Source: Mesorhizobium caraganae
GTDB taxonomy: Bacteria; Pseudomonadota; Alphaproteobacteria; Rhizobiales; Rhizobiaceae
Direction: 5' to 3'
Assembly (NCBI RefSeq): GCF_016836705.1
Contig: NZ_JAFCGY010000021.1
Coordinates: 33,248-97,247 of the forward strand
DNA length: 64,000 bases
The notes under the pieces were generated by a model. It searched no databases. It saw nothing but the letters and a program-made list of their open reading frames with translations, and was not told the DNA's origin. This document shows positions 34,190 to 42,728 of this stretch, in pieces. How positions within the stretch are numbered: position 1 is the stretch's first letter; the number at the start of each line of letters is the position of its first letter. The translations under genes were made by a program, and so were the position numbers.

Positions 34190-36610
34190 ATGCGTACCCA
34201 TGCACGAGCCGTTGTCATCGGCGGCGGCCTGATCGGCTGCTCGATCCTATATCATCTGGCCAAGCATGGCTGGTCCGATGTCGTCCTCTTGGAGCGCGAC
34301 GAGCTGACCTCCGGCTCGACCTGGCACGCCGCCGCCAACATCCATGGCCTGCATGACTCGACCAACATCAGCCGCCTGCAGCACTACACCATGGCGCTCT
34401 ACAAGGAGCTGGAAACCGAGACGGGCCAGGGCTGCGGCATCTTCCAGCCGGGCTCGCTCTATCTTGCCCAGACGGAGGCGCGCGAGCATCAGCTGCGGCT
34501 GCAGGAAGCGAAGGCGCGGCGCTACAAGATGAATTTTTATGAGGTCGCGCGCGACGAGGCGGAGCGGCTGCATCCGCTGGTCGATTTCGACGGCATACGC
34601 TGCATCATGTATGAGCCCGAAGGCGGCAATGTCGACCCGTCCGGCGTCACCGCGGCCTACGCCGCCGGTGCGCGCCAGCGCGGCGCCGAGATCCATCGCT
34701 TCACCCCGGTCATCGCCACGGAAGCTCAAGCCGACGGCAGCTGGATCGTGCGTACGCCGAAGGGCGAGATCCGCACGCAATGGGTGGTCAATGCCGCCGG
34801 CCTGTGGGGCCGCGAGGTCGCCGCGATGGCCGGCCTGCAATTGCCGCTGATCCCGACCGAGCATCAGTATTTCGTCACCGAGACCATCCCCGAAATCGCC
34901 GCCATGGGCCGCCGGCTGCCATCGGTCGCCGATCGCGACGGCGAATATTATCTGCGCCAGGAAGGGCTCGGCCTGCTCATTGGCGCCTATGAGCGCAACA
35001 TGAAATTCTGGGCCGAGGACGGGACACCGCTCGACTTCGGCCACGAACTCTTCCCCGACGATCTCGACCGCATCGAGGACAATATGATGCGCGCCATTGC
35101 GCGCGTCCCGGCGGTCGGCAAGGCAGGCGTCAAGCGCGTCATCAACGGCCCGATGATCTGGTCGCCCGACAGCGCCGTGCTGTTCGGCCCGGTGCCGGAA
35201 TTGCAGAACTATTTCTGCTGCAACGGCATTATTCCCGGCTTCTCGCAGTCCGGCGGCATGGGCAAGCTGGCGGCCGAGTGGATGATCGAAGGCGAGCCGT
35301 CGCTCGACATGTTCGCCTGGGACATGGCGCGCTTCGGCCACTGGGCCGGCAAGGCCTTCACCAAGGCCCGCGTGCAGGACCAGTACAGCCACCGTTTCAA
35401 GATCCATTTCCCCAATGAGGAGCGCGCCGCCGGACGCCCCGTGCGCACCCGCCCGGCCTATGAGATGCAAAAGCAGATGGGCGCCGTCTTTGGTCTCAAT
35501 TTCGGCTGGGAGCATCCGCTGTGGTTCGCCGCCGAAGGCGAGCCATGCGAGGAAACGAATGGCTTCACCAGGCAGAACTGGTGGGGCCCGGTCGGCCGCG
35601 AGGCGCGCATGTTGCGCGAGCATGCCGGAATTATCGACGTTTCGAACTTCGCCAAATACGAGGTCAAAGGGCCGGGCGCCGAGGCCTGGCTGAATTCGCT
35701 GTTCGCCAACCGGATGCCGGCCGAAATCGGCCGCTCCTGTTTGACGCCATTGATCGGCAAGCGCGGCGGCATTGCCGGAGACTTCACAGTGACGAAGCTT
35801 GGCCAAGACGAGTTCATGGTCTTCGGTTCCGGCATGGCCGAGCGCTTCCATCAGAGGTTCTTCAAGGCGGTTCCGTTGCCCGAGGACACGAGCTTCCGCT
35901 CGCGCACGGAGGAGATGGGTGGCTTCAACGTTGCCGGCCCGAAGTCGCGCGAATTGCTGCAGCGGCTGACCAATGCTGATCTGTCGACCGACGCCTTTCC
36001 CTTCATGCGCTCGAAGCGGATCACGGTCGGCGGCGTCGATGTCGTGGCGCTGCGTGTCTCCTTCACCGGCGATCTCGGCTGGGAGCTCTATTGCCCGGTT
36101 GCCGATCAGGTCGCGCTCTACGGCGCGCTGCTCAAGGCCGGCAGCGAGGTCGGCGCCGGACCGGTCGGCTCGCGCGCGCTGATGTCGCTGCGTGTGGAAA
36201 AGGGCTACGGCAGTTGGAGCCGCGAATACTCCCCCGAATATTGGCCGCAGGAGGTCAAGTTCGACCGCCTGGTCAAGATGGACAAGGGCGCGTTCCTCAA
36301 CCGCGACGCCTATGCGGCCATCGCCGAAAAGCCGGCGCGCGACCAACTGATTATGCTGTCGATCGCCGCCAAGGATGCCGACGCCACCGGCGGCGAGCCG
36401 ATCTTCCTGCCCGACGGCACGCCGATTGGTCAGGTCTCGTCAGGCGCCTACGGCTACTTCGTCGAGCAGTCGCTGGCGCTGGGCTATGTCAAGGCCGGCT
36501 CCGCCAAGGCAGGCGACAAGGTGTCGGTGGCGATCCTCGGCCGGCCGCACGACGCGGTGCTGTTGAGCGAGCCGCCCTTTGATCCTGAAGGCAAGCGGCT
36601 GCGGGCGTAG
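34190..36610 (+). CDS. Dimethylglycine/sarcosine dehydrogenase-like flavoprotein (FAD + GcvT domains)
   Basis: 806 residues. The FAD domain starts with VVIGGGLIGCSILYHLA; GSTWHAA near residue 44-50 matches the site where mammalian DMGDH carries covalently bound FAD on histidine. ETGQGCGIFQPGSLYLA is also DMGDH-like. The C-terminal half, from about residue 420, is the aminomethyltransferase/tetrahydrofolate domain, with REHAGIIDVSNFAKYEVKGP-like and SFTGDLGWELYCP segments. It would demethylate N,N-dimethylglycine, sarcosine or a similar amine to methylene-THF. ATG 34190 has AAAGGGAAGA upstream; an earlier TTG is less likely. Confidence 0.9.
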   Translation: MRTHARAVVIGGGLIGCSILYHLAKHGWSDVVLLERDELTSGSTWHAAANIHGLHDSTNISRLQHYTMALYKELETETGQGCGIFQPGSLYLAQTEAREHQLRLQEAKARRYKMNFYEVARDEAERLHPLVDFDGIRCIMYEPEGGNVDPSGVTAAYAAGARQRGAEIHRFTPVIATEAQADGSWIVRTPKGEIRTQWVVNAAGLWGREVAAMAGLQLPLIPTEHQYFVTETIPEIAAMGRRLPSVADRDGEYYLRQEGLGLLIGAYERNMKFWAEDGTPLDFGHELFPDDLDRIEDNMMRAIARVPAVGKAGVKRVINGPMIWSPDSAVLFGPVPELQNYFCCNGIIPGFSQSGGMGKLAAEWMIEGEPSLDMFAWDMARFGHWAGKAFTKARVQDQYSHRFKIHFPNEERAAGRPVRTRPAYEMQKQMGAVFGLNFGWEHPLWFAAEGEPCEETNGFTRQNWWGPVGREARMLREHAGIIDVSNFAKYEVKGPGAEAWLNSLFANRMPAEIGRSCLTPLIGKRGGIAGDFTVTKLGQDEFMVFGSGMAERFHQRFFKAVPLPEDTSFRSRTEEMGGFNVAGPKSRELLQRLTNADLSTDAFPFMRSKRITVGGVDVVALRVSFTGDLGWELYCPVADQVALYGALLKAGSEVGAGPVGSRALMSLRVEKGYGSWSREYSPEYWPQEVKFDRLVKMDKGAFLNRDAYAAIAEKPARDQLIMLSIAAKDADATGGEPIFLPDGTPIGQVSSGAYGYFVEQSLALGYVKAGSAKAGDKVSVAILGRPHDAVLLSEPPFDPEGKRLRA

Positions 36611-36637
36611 GGCTTCCAGCGGTCTACAAGTCGTCGC

Positions 36638-37543
36638 TCAGCCGCCGAACCGATCCAGCCAATGCTGCGCGAGGTCGGAGCGGCGGCAGACCCAGATGTC
36701 GGGATTGTCTTTGATCTTGTCGAGGAAGCGGGCGAGCCCGACCATGCGGCCAGGCCGCGCGGCGAGCCGGCAGTGCAGCGACACCGTCATCATGCGCGGT
36801 GTCGTCTGGCCCTCGGCCAATAGCCAGTCCACCCCGTCGCTGACATAGTCGAAGAACTGGCCGCCGGTCTCCAGGCCCGAGCCGCGCGAGAAGCGGCTGT
36901 CATTGTTGTCGAAGGAGTGCGGCACGACCAGATGCCGCCTGGCATCGACGTCGACGAAATAGGGCAGGTCGTCATTGTAGTCGTCGCAATCAAACAGGAA
37001 GCCGCCATGCTCGACCACCAGCCGCCTGGTGTTGAGGCTGGGCCGGCCGGTGTACCAGCCGAGCGGGCGAATGCCGGTGATCCGCTGCACTGTGTCGACA
37101 GTCATCGCAATGTGCTCGCGCTCCTCCGCCTCGCTCAGCGGCGCGTAGTCGATCCAGCGCCAGCCATGGCAGACGATGTCGCTGCCGAGCTCGGCGATCG
37201 CCTTGCCGGCGGCCGGGTTGAGTTCCAGCGCCCGCCCGACGACGTAGAAGGTGGGAATGATGCCTTTGTCCCGAAACAGCGAGGCGAGCCGCCAGACGCC
37301 GACGCGCGAGCCATATTCGTAGAGCGATTCCATGTTGCGGTTGCGCAGGCCGGGCACCGCCGGCGACACGGCAAGGTCCGACAGGATCGTCTCGGAAACA
37401 CCGTCGCCCTCGTCGATGCTGTATTCCGCGCCTTCCTCGTAATTGACGACGATGTTGAGCGCCAGCTTGGCGCCGCCGGGCCACGCAGCGGCAGGAGGCT
37501 TGTCGCCGTAGCCGATGAAGTCGCGGGCCGGCACATAGGGCAT
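36638..37543 (-). CDS. PuuE-type polysaccharide deacetylase/allantoinase (second copy)
   Basis: 301 residues, similar to the protein at 8531: ARDFIGYG, NYEEGAEYS and CHGWRWIDY occupy the same places. It should open a cyclic ureide or amide without metal. Sequence differences in the C-terminal half (SLHCRLAARPGR instead of IHARWMGQPNR) suggest another substrate. AGGAGG precedes ATG 37543. It follows the aminotransferase gene by 31 bases on the same strand, as a two-gene operon. Confidence 0.84.
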   Translation of the reverse strand: MPYVPARDFIGYGDKPPAAAWPGGAKLALNIVVNYEEGAEYSIDEGDGVSETILSDLAVSPAVPGLRNRNMESLYEYGSRVGVWRLASLFRDKGIIPTFYVVGRALELNPAAGKAIAELGSDIVCHGWRWIDYAPLSEAEEREHIAMTVDTVQRITGIRPLGWYTGRPSLNTRRLVVEHGGFLFDCDDYNDDLPYFVDVDARRHLVVPHSFDNNDSRFSRGSGLETGGQFFDYVSDGVDWLLAEGQTTPRMMTVSLHCRLAARPGRMVGLARFLDKIKDNPDIWVCRRSDLAQHWLDRFGG

Positions 37544-37574
37544 CGTTCAAACCTCCTCGGATATCATAGTAGAA

Positions 37575-38642
37575 TTAGCCGCCGCGCAGATCGGTCAGGA
37601 TGCGCAGCGCCCGGTCCATCATGTCCTGCGGCCCGACCGTTGCGCGCAGGCAGTCGGTGAGGCCATAGCCGCCGAGGCTGCGCACGATGATGCCTGCGTC
37701 GCGCAAGGCGGCATCGGCAGTCAAAGTTGCGGCACCGTCGGGGAAGCGGATCAGCACGAAATTCGTCCGGCTTTCGGGAACGCCGTAACCGGCCGCTCTC
37801 AGATCCTCCGCAAAGCGATCGCGGATCGCGGCGGTGCGCGCCACCGTCTCGCGCATATAGGCCTGGTCCTCTATTGCCGCGACCGCCATGGCGAGGCTTG
37901 GCGTGGTGACCTGGTTCGAGTTCTGCAACTTGCGCACTTCGGCCGCGACTTCAGGCGGAAACAACCCCCATCCGACGCGGGCGCCGGCCAGCCCATAGGC
38001 TTTGGAAAGGCTGCGCAACACGACGGTGTCGCCACGCGCGACGAGCGCAAAGACAGGTTGAGGATCCTGGTCGTCGAACTCGCCATAGGCCTGGTCGATG
38101 ACCAGCAGCACGTCGCCGCGCAAGGCGGCGCGCAGGCGCAAAAGTTCGGCATTGCGGATGAGGGTGCTGGTCGGATTGCCCGGATTGCAGACGAAGACCA
38201 TCCGTGTCGCCGGCGTGACGGCGGCGAGGATGCTGTCGATGGACACGACGAAGTCGCGTTCCGCCACCTTGACATAGACGGCATTCGCGCGCGCCGTGGC
38301 GGAGGCCGCGAAATTATAGGCATAGGCGGTGGCCAGCACCTCGTCGCCAAGGCTGGCGAATGCCGCGATGGTGCAGCTGATCAGGTCCATCGAACCGGCG
38401 CCGCACAGGATCAGCTCGCGTTCGACGCCATAGGCTTGCGCGATGGCTTCGCGCAGCACCGTCCAGTCCGGATCGGGGTAGAGATGGCTGCGGGCGATCG
38501 CGTCCTGGCCGGCGGTAATCGCCTTGGGGCTTGGCGGGAAAGCGCTCTCGTTCTGGGCAAGGGTTGGCTGGTCATGGCCGCCAAAATTCGCCAGCGCGAA
38601 GGCCGACATAGCCTCGATATGGGCGGCGGCTTTCAGCGGCAT
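37575..38642 (-). CDS. HisC-like PLP aminotransferase (fold type I)
   Basis: 355 residues, the length of histidinol-phosphate aminotransferases. The PLP lysine is in SLSKAYGLAGARVGW (about 215); VCNPGNPTS and IDQAYGEF are the cofactor-contacting loops. The enzyme moves an amino group between amino and keto acids. Being next to a PuuE-type gene and away from his genes argues for a catabolic role. AGGAT lies ten bases before ATG 38642. Confidence 0.87.
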   Translation of the reverse strand: MPLKAAAHIEAMSAFALANFGGHDQPTLAQNESAFPPSPKAITAGQDAIARSHLYPDPDWTVLREAIAQAYGVERELILCGAGSMDLISCTIAAFASLGDEVLATAYAYNFAASATARANAVYVKVAERDFVVSIDSILAAVTPATRMVFVCNPGNPTSTLIRNAELLRLRAALRGDVLLVIDQAYGEFDDQDPQPVFALVARGDTVVLRSLSKAYGLAGARVGWGLFPPEVAAEVRKLQNSNQVTTPSLAMAVAAIEDQAYMRETVARTAAIRDRFAEDLRAAGYGVPESRTNFVLIRFPDGAATLTADAALRDAGIIVRSLGGYGLTDCLRATVGPQDMMDRALRILTDLRGG

Positions 38643-38828
38643 GCGCGAACAATCCTGATGACGCTCATTTCCCCCGAATTGCCTCCGTCGGACCGGCTTT
38701 CGAGCAAGCTACAAGCCGCCGGCCCGTTCACAAGCAAAAACTCGCCGCGCAATGGCTGCGAAATTCTGGCCCTTCTGTCTGCCGCAATAGCATTCGCCGG
38801 CGTCAATGGTTGCAAATAAGCCGGCCAG

Positions 38829-38844
38829 GTCCGAAATATCGGAC
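38829..38844. promoter_or_regulatory. Candidate LysR operator (perfect 6-bp dyad)
   Basis: GTCCGA-AATA-TCGGAC is a perfect dyad 22 bases before the LysR start at 38867. A further TCGGAC half-site lies near 38687-38693 on the aminotransferase side. Together they suggest a LysR autoregulatory site plus activation site governing the divergent genes. Confidence 0.5.
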
Positions 38845-38866
38845 ACAGACCAGATCCGGAAACGGC

Positions 38867-39805
38867 ATGCATCCAAGATTGCTCAAGACCTTCCTCGCCG
38901 TGGCGCGGCACCGCAACATCACCCGCGCGGCGCGGGAGGTTCATCTGGCGCAGTCGAGCGTCAGCGACCAGATCCAGTCGCTGGAAAGCGAACTCGGCGT
39001 CGCCCTCTTCACCCGCTCGCGGCAGGGCCTTGACCTGACGACGGCCGGCGAGGCGCTGAAACCCTATGCCGAAGAGATCCTGCAACTGGCGGAAGAAGCG
39101 CGAATTGCTGTCGAGGCAAGGACGGGAACGACCGCCGCGACGGTGACGGTGGGTGCACTGGAGACGATTGCCGCCGTGAAACTTCCGCAATGGCTGGCGG
39201 CCTTTCGAGGTGATCACCCGGAGATTGGTCTGCGATTGAAAATCGCCGGCAGCAATGTTCTGCTGCGGCAGCTCGAAGAGGGCGAGATCGACGTCGCTTT
39301 CTGTTTCGACAAGGGCGGGCTCGATGAGCGTCTGGCCCGGCGCACGATATCGGCCGAGCCGGTCGTCCTTGTCGCGTCCGCCGAGAATGCCACCGCATCA
39401 GGACAAGGCGATCTGGCCGCGCTCGCCGCGATGCGTTTCGTGGTGACGGAAACCGGATGCGTCTACCGGCATCTGTTTGACACAGCGTTCGCCGAGACAG
39501 GAATGGCGCCGCCAAAACTTGCCGCCGAAGTCGGCAGCATCGGCGCCATTGCGAGCCTGGTGGCGACTGGTATCGGCATGGGCCTGGTGCCGCGGCTGGC
39601 CGTCGTCGAGGCGCTCGATCGCGGCGAGATTGTCGAGCTGCCCTGGCCGGGTTCAGCCCAAGCAGCCTCCCTGGTCATGATCTGGCGCCGCCGCCGAGTG
39701 CAGCCGCCGGCGCTGAAGCTGCTGCTGGCGGCAGCGGGTGAGACTTTCGCGCCGGTCAGATCAGCCGGTGACCGCCCTCGACATGCAGTATCGTCCCTGT
39801 CGTAA
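38867..39805 (+). CDS. LysR family regulator
   Basis: 312 residues. The helix-turn-helix is at about residues 4-60 (LLKTFLAVARHRNITRAARE, then HLAQSSVSDQIQSLES), followed by FTRSRQGLDLTTAG. The effector domain follows from about 88. ATG 38867 gives the standard N-terminus, although the frame is open 19 codons earlier. Divergent from the aminotransferase/PuuE pair, it is their likely regulator. Its last 50 bases overlap the convergent SDR gene. Confidence 0.87.
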   Translation: MHPRLLKTFLAVARHRNITRAAREVHLAQSSVSDQIQSLESELGVALFTRSRQGLDLTTAGEALKPYAEEILQLAEEARIAVEARTGTTAATVTVGALETIAAVKLPQWLAAFRGDHPEIGLRLKIAGSNVLLRQLEEGEIDVAFCFDKGGLDERLARRTISAEPVVLVASAENATASGQGDLAALAAMRFVVTETGCVYRHLFDTAFAETGMAPPKLAAEVGSIGAIASLVATGIGMGLVPRLAVVEALDRGEIVELPWPGSAQAASLVMIWRRRRVQPPALKLLLAAAGETFAPVRSAGDRPRHAVSSLS

Positions 39806-40487
39806 AGCCGTTGCCCATCAAGAAGGCGATGGCGTCGGCGATGTCGTCCGGTTGTCCGACACGCCCGACCGGCAGCCGCTTGGCCATGGCATCAAGCGTT
39901 TCGTCCTTCTTGTCGCCGGCAACGAGGTGCCAGATCGGCGTGTCGACCCAACCCGGCGAAACGGCGTTGACGCGGATCGGCGCCAGTTCGACCGCCAGCG
40001 CCCGCACCAGCCCTTCCAGCGCCGCATTGACGGCGGCGACAACCGAGCCGCGCGCCGCCGGCCGGTAGGCGGCGATTCCCGAGGTGAAGGTGAGGGAGCC
40101 GTTGGCCGAAAGCTTCGGCGCGCCATGTTTGGCAAGCAGCAACGGCCCGTAGAATTTGCTTTCCACCACCCTCTGCGCGGCCTTGAGGTCGACTGAAGGC
40201 AACAACTCGTAGGCGCCTTCAATATCGGCGGCGGTGCTGACGATATGGTCGAGCCGGCCGATCCGCCCGAACAGGTCGGCGACCTGATCTTCCCTGGCGA
40301 TATCAACCGCGATGGTGTTCAAACCGGCAGGGTTCCGCAGCACCTCGCTGGCGCGCTTCAGCTTGGCTTCATTGCGGCCGACGATGATGACTTCGGCCCC
40401 TGAGTCCAGGCACCGCCTTGCCAGCGCCAGCCCCATTCCGGAGCTGCCGCCAACGATAATGACTTTCGATTTTGCGATGTCTGCCAT
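39756..40487 (-). CDS. SDR-fold protein lacking the catalytic Tyr and Lys
   Basis: 243 residues. The cofactor motif VGGSSGMGLA and the C-terminal NAVSPGWVDTP and VEGGH mark a short-chain dehydrogenase. But where classical members have YxxxK before AALEGL, this reads VVAAVNAALEGL, so valine and asparagine replace tyrosine and lysine. A serine remains in FTSG. Either it works by another mechanism or it is a non-catalytic dinucleotide binder. GGACGGA precedes ATG 40487. The 3' end overlaps the LysR gene by 50 bases. Confidence 0.84.
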   Translation of the reverse strand: MADIAKSKVIIVGGSSGMGLALARRCLDSGAEVIIVGRNEAKLKRASEVLRNPAGLNTIAVDIAREDQVADLFGRIGRLDHIVSTAADIEGAYELLPSVDLKAAQRVVESKFYGPLLLAKHGAPKLSANGSLTFTSGIAAYRPAARGSVVAAVNAALEGLVRALAVELAPIRVNAVSPGWVDTPIWHLVAGDKKDETLDAMAKRLPVGRVGQPDDIADAIAFLMGNGFTTGTILHVEGGHRLI

Positions 40488-40550
40488 GATTTCCGTCCTG
40501 TCCTGAACTGCTTCGGGCGAGACGTCGCAAACCGGCGCCAGGAATGGAAA

Positions 40551-40591
40551 CGGAAGAAAACGATAGTGCCATCGGACGTTCCGATGGCACT
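40551..40591 (-). terminator. Intrinsic terminator of the NAD(P)-binding oxidoreductase gene
   Basis: On the minus strand just after the stop at 40615 there is a perfect 12-bp stem (arms 40565-40576 and 40580-40591) with a three-base loop, followed by ATCGTTTTCTTCC. Stem and T-rich tail fit a Rho-independent terminator. Confidence 0.8.
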
Positions 40592-40614
40592 TGTCGTCAA
40601 TATCGGCAGTCCGG

Positions 40615-41223
40615 TCAGTAGCCGACGGTGAAGCGCTGGCGAATATTCGCCGGCTTTTCGATCTCGTCGGTCATGACGATCGCATAATCCTCGAAGGAAA
40701 TGCTGCTGCCCTTGTCGGACGTCAGTAGCGTGTCCTTGCCGATGCGGTATTTGCCGGTCCGCTCGCCGGCGAGGAACAGCGCCGACGGCGACAGCAAGGT
40801 CCAGTCGAGATCATCGATCGTCCGCAGCGTGTCGAGGAAGTCGGCGCCCTTCTGCGCCTCCGCCTTGTAGATCGCGGGGAAAGTCGGTGTATCGACCAGG
40901 CGCTTGCCCGGCGCGACGTCGAGGCTGCCGGCGCCGCCGACGACCAGGTAGCGCTTGACGCCGGAGGCGCGCACCGCTGCGATCAGCGTGTCCGGATCGC
41001 TGTCGAGGAAATGCACCGCGCTGATCACAGCGTCATGCCCCTTGATCAAGGCGGCGAGGCCGTCTCTGTCGAAGACATCGCCCTTTTTGGCGGTCACGCC
41101 CGGCAGCGCGGCGATCTTGTCTGGATTGCGGGCGATGGCGGTGATCGTGTGGCCGCGGTCGGAGAGCTCCTTCAGCAGGCGTGAGCCGACCTGGCCGGAC
41201 GCGCCGATGAGTGCGATTTTCAT
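40615..41223 (-). CDS. NAD(P)H-binding oxidoreductase (atypical SDR, YwnB/NmrA-like)
   Basis: 202 residues. GASGQVGSRLL at the N-terminus binds the dinucleotide, and the rest (TAIARNP, VVGGAGSLDVAPG, WTLLSPSALFLAGERTGKYR) is the NAD(P)H-binding family known from Rrf2/LysR-controlled redox genes. Function unknown; relatives are quinone or flavin reductase-like or regulatory. ATG 41223 has AAAGGAAAA upstream. It is divergent from a LysR gene and ends at a strong terminator. Confidence 0.83.
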   Translation of the reverse strand: MKIALIGASGQVGSRLLKELSDRGHTITAIARNPDKIAALPGVTAKKGDVFDRDGLAALIKGHDAVISAVHFLDSDPDTLIAAVRASGVKRYLVVGGAGSLDVAPGKRLVDTPTFPAIYKAEAQKGADFLDTLRTIDDLDWTLLSPSALFLAGERTGKYRIGKDTLLTSDKGSSISFEDYAIVMTDEIEKPANIRQRFTVGY

Positions 41224-41305
41224 TTCGATTTTCCTTTCGCCATTCGTTGCTCCCGATAGATGGCAAGGCCACCGCTTGCGAAAAATGGCGATCAATCATA
41301 CAAGC

Positions 41306-41324
41306 TGTCTGATCAGATCAGACA
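41306..41324. promoter_or_regulatory. Perfect 19-bp inverted repeat between divergent genes
   Basis: TGTCTGATCAGATCAGACA has 9-bp arms around one central A. It lies 12 bases before the LysR GTG start and 83 bases before the oxidoreductase start. It is the obvious operator for the LysR protein, able to repress its own gene and control the divergent one. Confidence 0.7.
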
Positions 41325-41335
41325 ATGGGTCAGCT

Positions 41336-42253
41336 GTGACCGAGCTTCTGAACCTCAACCGGCTCGTCTACTTCACCACCGTGGTCGAGACCGGCTCCTT
41401 CACCGCCGCCGCCGACCGGCTCGATGTCGCCAAGGCAGTGGTCAGTCATCAGGTCGGCAGGCTGGAGCAGGAACTGGCCGCGACGCTGCTGCGCCGCACG
41501 ACAAGGCGCGTGACGCTGACCGAAGAGGGGCGCCTGTTCTACGACCGGGCGGCCATCATCCTGCACGAGGCGGAAGCGGCCTATGGCGACATTTCGCAGA
41601 GCGCAGCAAAGCCGACCGGGATGCTGCGGCTGACGGCGCCGCTCGACTATGGCGAAAAGGTCGTGGCGCCGACCATCGCCGCCTATCTAAAAAAATACCC
41701 GAAAATGCGGGTCGAGACGATTTTCGACGATGCCGTCAGCAATCTGGTCGACGAGCAGATCGACCTCGGCATCCGCGTCGGCTGGCTGGCCGATTCCAGC
41801 AATCTGGCGCGTCGGCTGGGAAGCCATGAACAATTCGTCGTGGCCAGCCCGGACCTCGCCGCCGGGCTGCCGCTTGATGCCAGCCCCAGGCAGGCGAAAG
41901 CGCTGCCATGGGTCGGCAATGCCCAATTGCGCGGCATCGGCCAATGGCTGTTTTCCAGGGAGGCGGAGACGGTGGTGGCCGAACTCAATCCGGTCGTCAG
42001 CTGCGACAAGACTCCCGGCGTGCTGTCCTGCGTACTGGCCGGCATTGGGCTAGGCATCTTTCCGGATTACAGCGTCGCCGACGATCTCGCCCGAGGTCGC
42101 TTGGTGCGGGTGTTCGCGGACTGGACCTTGCCGTCCGGCGGCATCCATGCCGTCTTTCCGCCGGCGCGCTTCAGGCCGGCCAAGGTGCGTGCCTTCGTCG
42201 ACCTGCTCGTTGCTGCCGAAAGGCGGCGGGCGCGGAATGCTGTTGCGGGCTGA
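41336..42253 (+). CDS. LysR family regulator
   Basis: 305 residues from a GTG start at 41336; the alternative ATG starts are out of frame. The winged helix (NRLVYFTTVVETGSFTAAAD, then AKAVVSHQVGRLEQEL) is followed by RRTTRRVTLTEEG, the pattern of the large PP2066/CrgA-like LysR group. The effector domain is complete. It is divergent from the NAD(P)H-binding oxidoreductase, the typical LysR/oxidoreductase pair. Confidence 0.86.
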   Translation: MTELLNLNRLVYFTTVVETGSFTAAADRLDVAKAVVSHQVGRLEQELAATLLRRTTRRVTLTEEGRLFYDRAAIILHEAEAAYGDISQSAAKPTGMLRLTAPLDYGEKVVAPTIAAYLKKYPKMRVETIFDDAVSNLVDEQIDLGIRVGWLADSSNLARRLGSHEQFVVASPDLAAGLPLDASPRQAKALPWVGNAQLRGIGQWLFSREAETVVAELNPVVSCDKTPGVLSCVLAGIGLGIFPDYSVADDLARGRLVRVFADWTLPSGGIHAVFPPARFRPAKVRAFVDLLVAAERRRARNAVAG

Positions 42254-42347
42254 TTGTTACGCCAGCCGGCAATGCCGCCAGGGAACCTTTGTTCGGCCGG
42301 CGCTTTTGGATATGCTGCGATTCCGAACCGTCAGAAGGGTACTGCCG

Positions 42348-42626
42348 ATGACCACCAAGATCCTTGCGACCTGCGCGCTCGTCCTCGCGGTGGGCTGCAG
42401 CCTGTCCAGCACGGCCATCGCCAAGGAAAAGCACCGCCATCGTCAGCCGGAACCGGAGCAACGCTACGTTCCCGCCCATCGCGACCTGATCTACGCCCTG
42501 TTCGGCGGCCCGCGTTACTATGACACAATGCTGACCACCACGGCCGCCGGCGCCTGCTCCTACAACCGGGTCGGACCGGACGCGAATGCGCTGAACAAGA
42601 TCAACGACCACCATTGCGGGAAATAG
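42348..42626 (+). CDS. Small secreted protein of unknown function
   Basis: 92 residues with a Sec signal peptide (MTTKILATCALVLAVGCSLSS, cleavage probably after AIA near residue 25). The mature part starts KEKHRHRQPEPEQ, is basic and histidine-rich, and has two cysteines. I recognise no domain. AGAAGGG lies eight bases before ATG 42348. The LAVGC sequence loosely resembles a lipobox but lacks a leucine at -3. Confidence 0.7.
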   Translation: MTTKILATCALVLAVGCSLSSTAIAKEKHRHRQPEPEQRYVPAHRDLIYALFGGPRYYDTMLTTTAAGACSYNRVGPDANALNKINDHHCGK

Positions 42627-42728
42627 GCGGAGCGGACGGCTTCCCTAAGGCAGCGCTGCCAGCGCCGGCCATCGTGCGAAGCAGGTGGCAAGCGGCCGGC
42701 GTGATGTCGAGCGCGATCGGGCTGTGCA

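Noticed and set aside
34247..36346. 699-codon open frame antisense to the DMGDH-like gene
   Set aside because: High-GC shadow frame: low-complexity, no motifs, and the sense strand encodes a full, motif-complete flavoprotein with a ribosome site.
42348..42626. Lipoprotein assignment for the small secreted protein
   Set aside because: LAVGC lacks the leucine at -3 of a lipobox; the AIA site fits signal peptidase I better.
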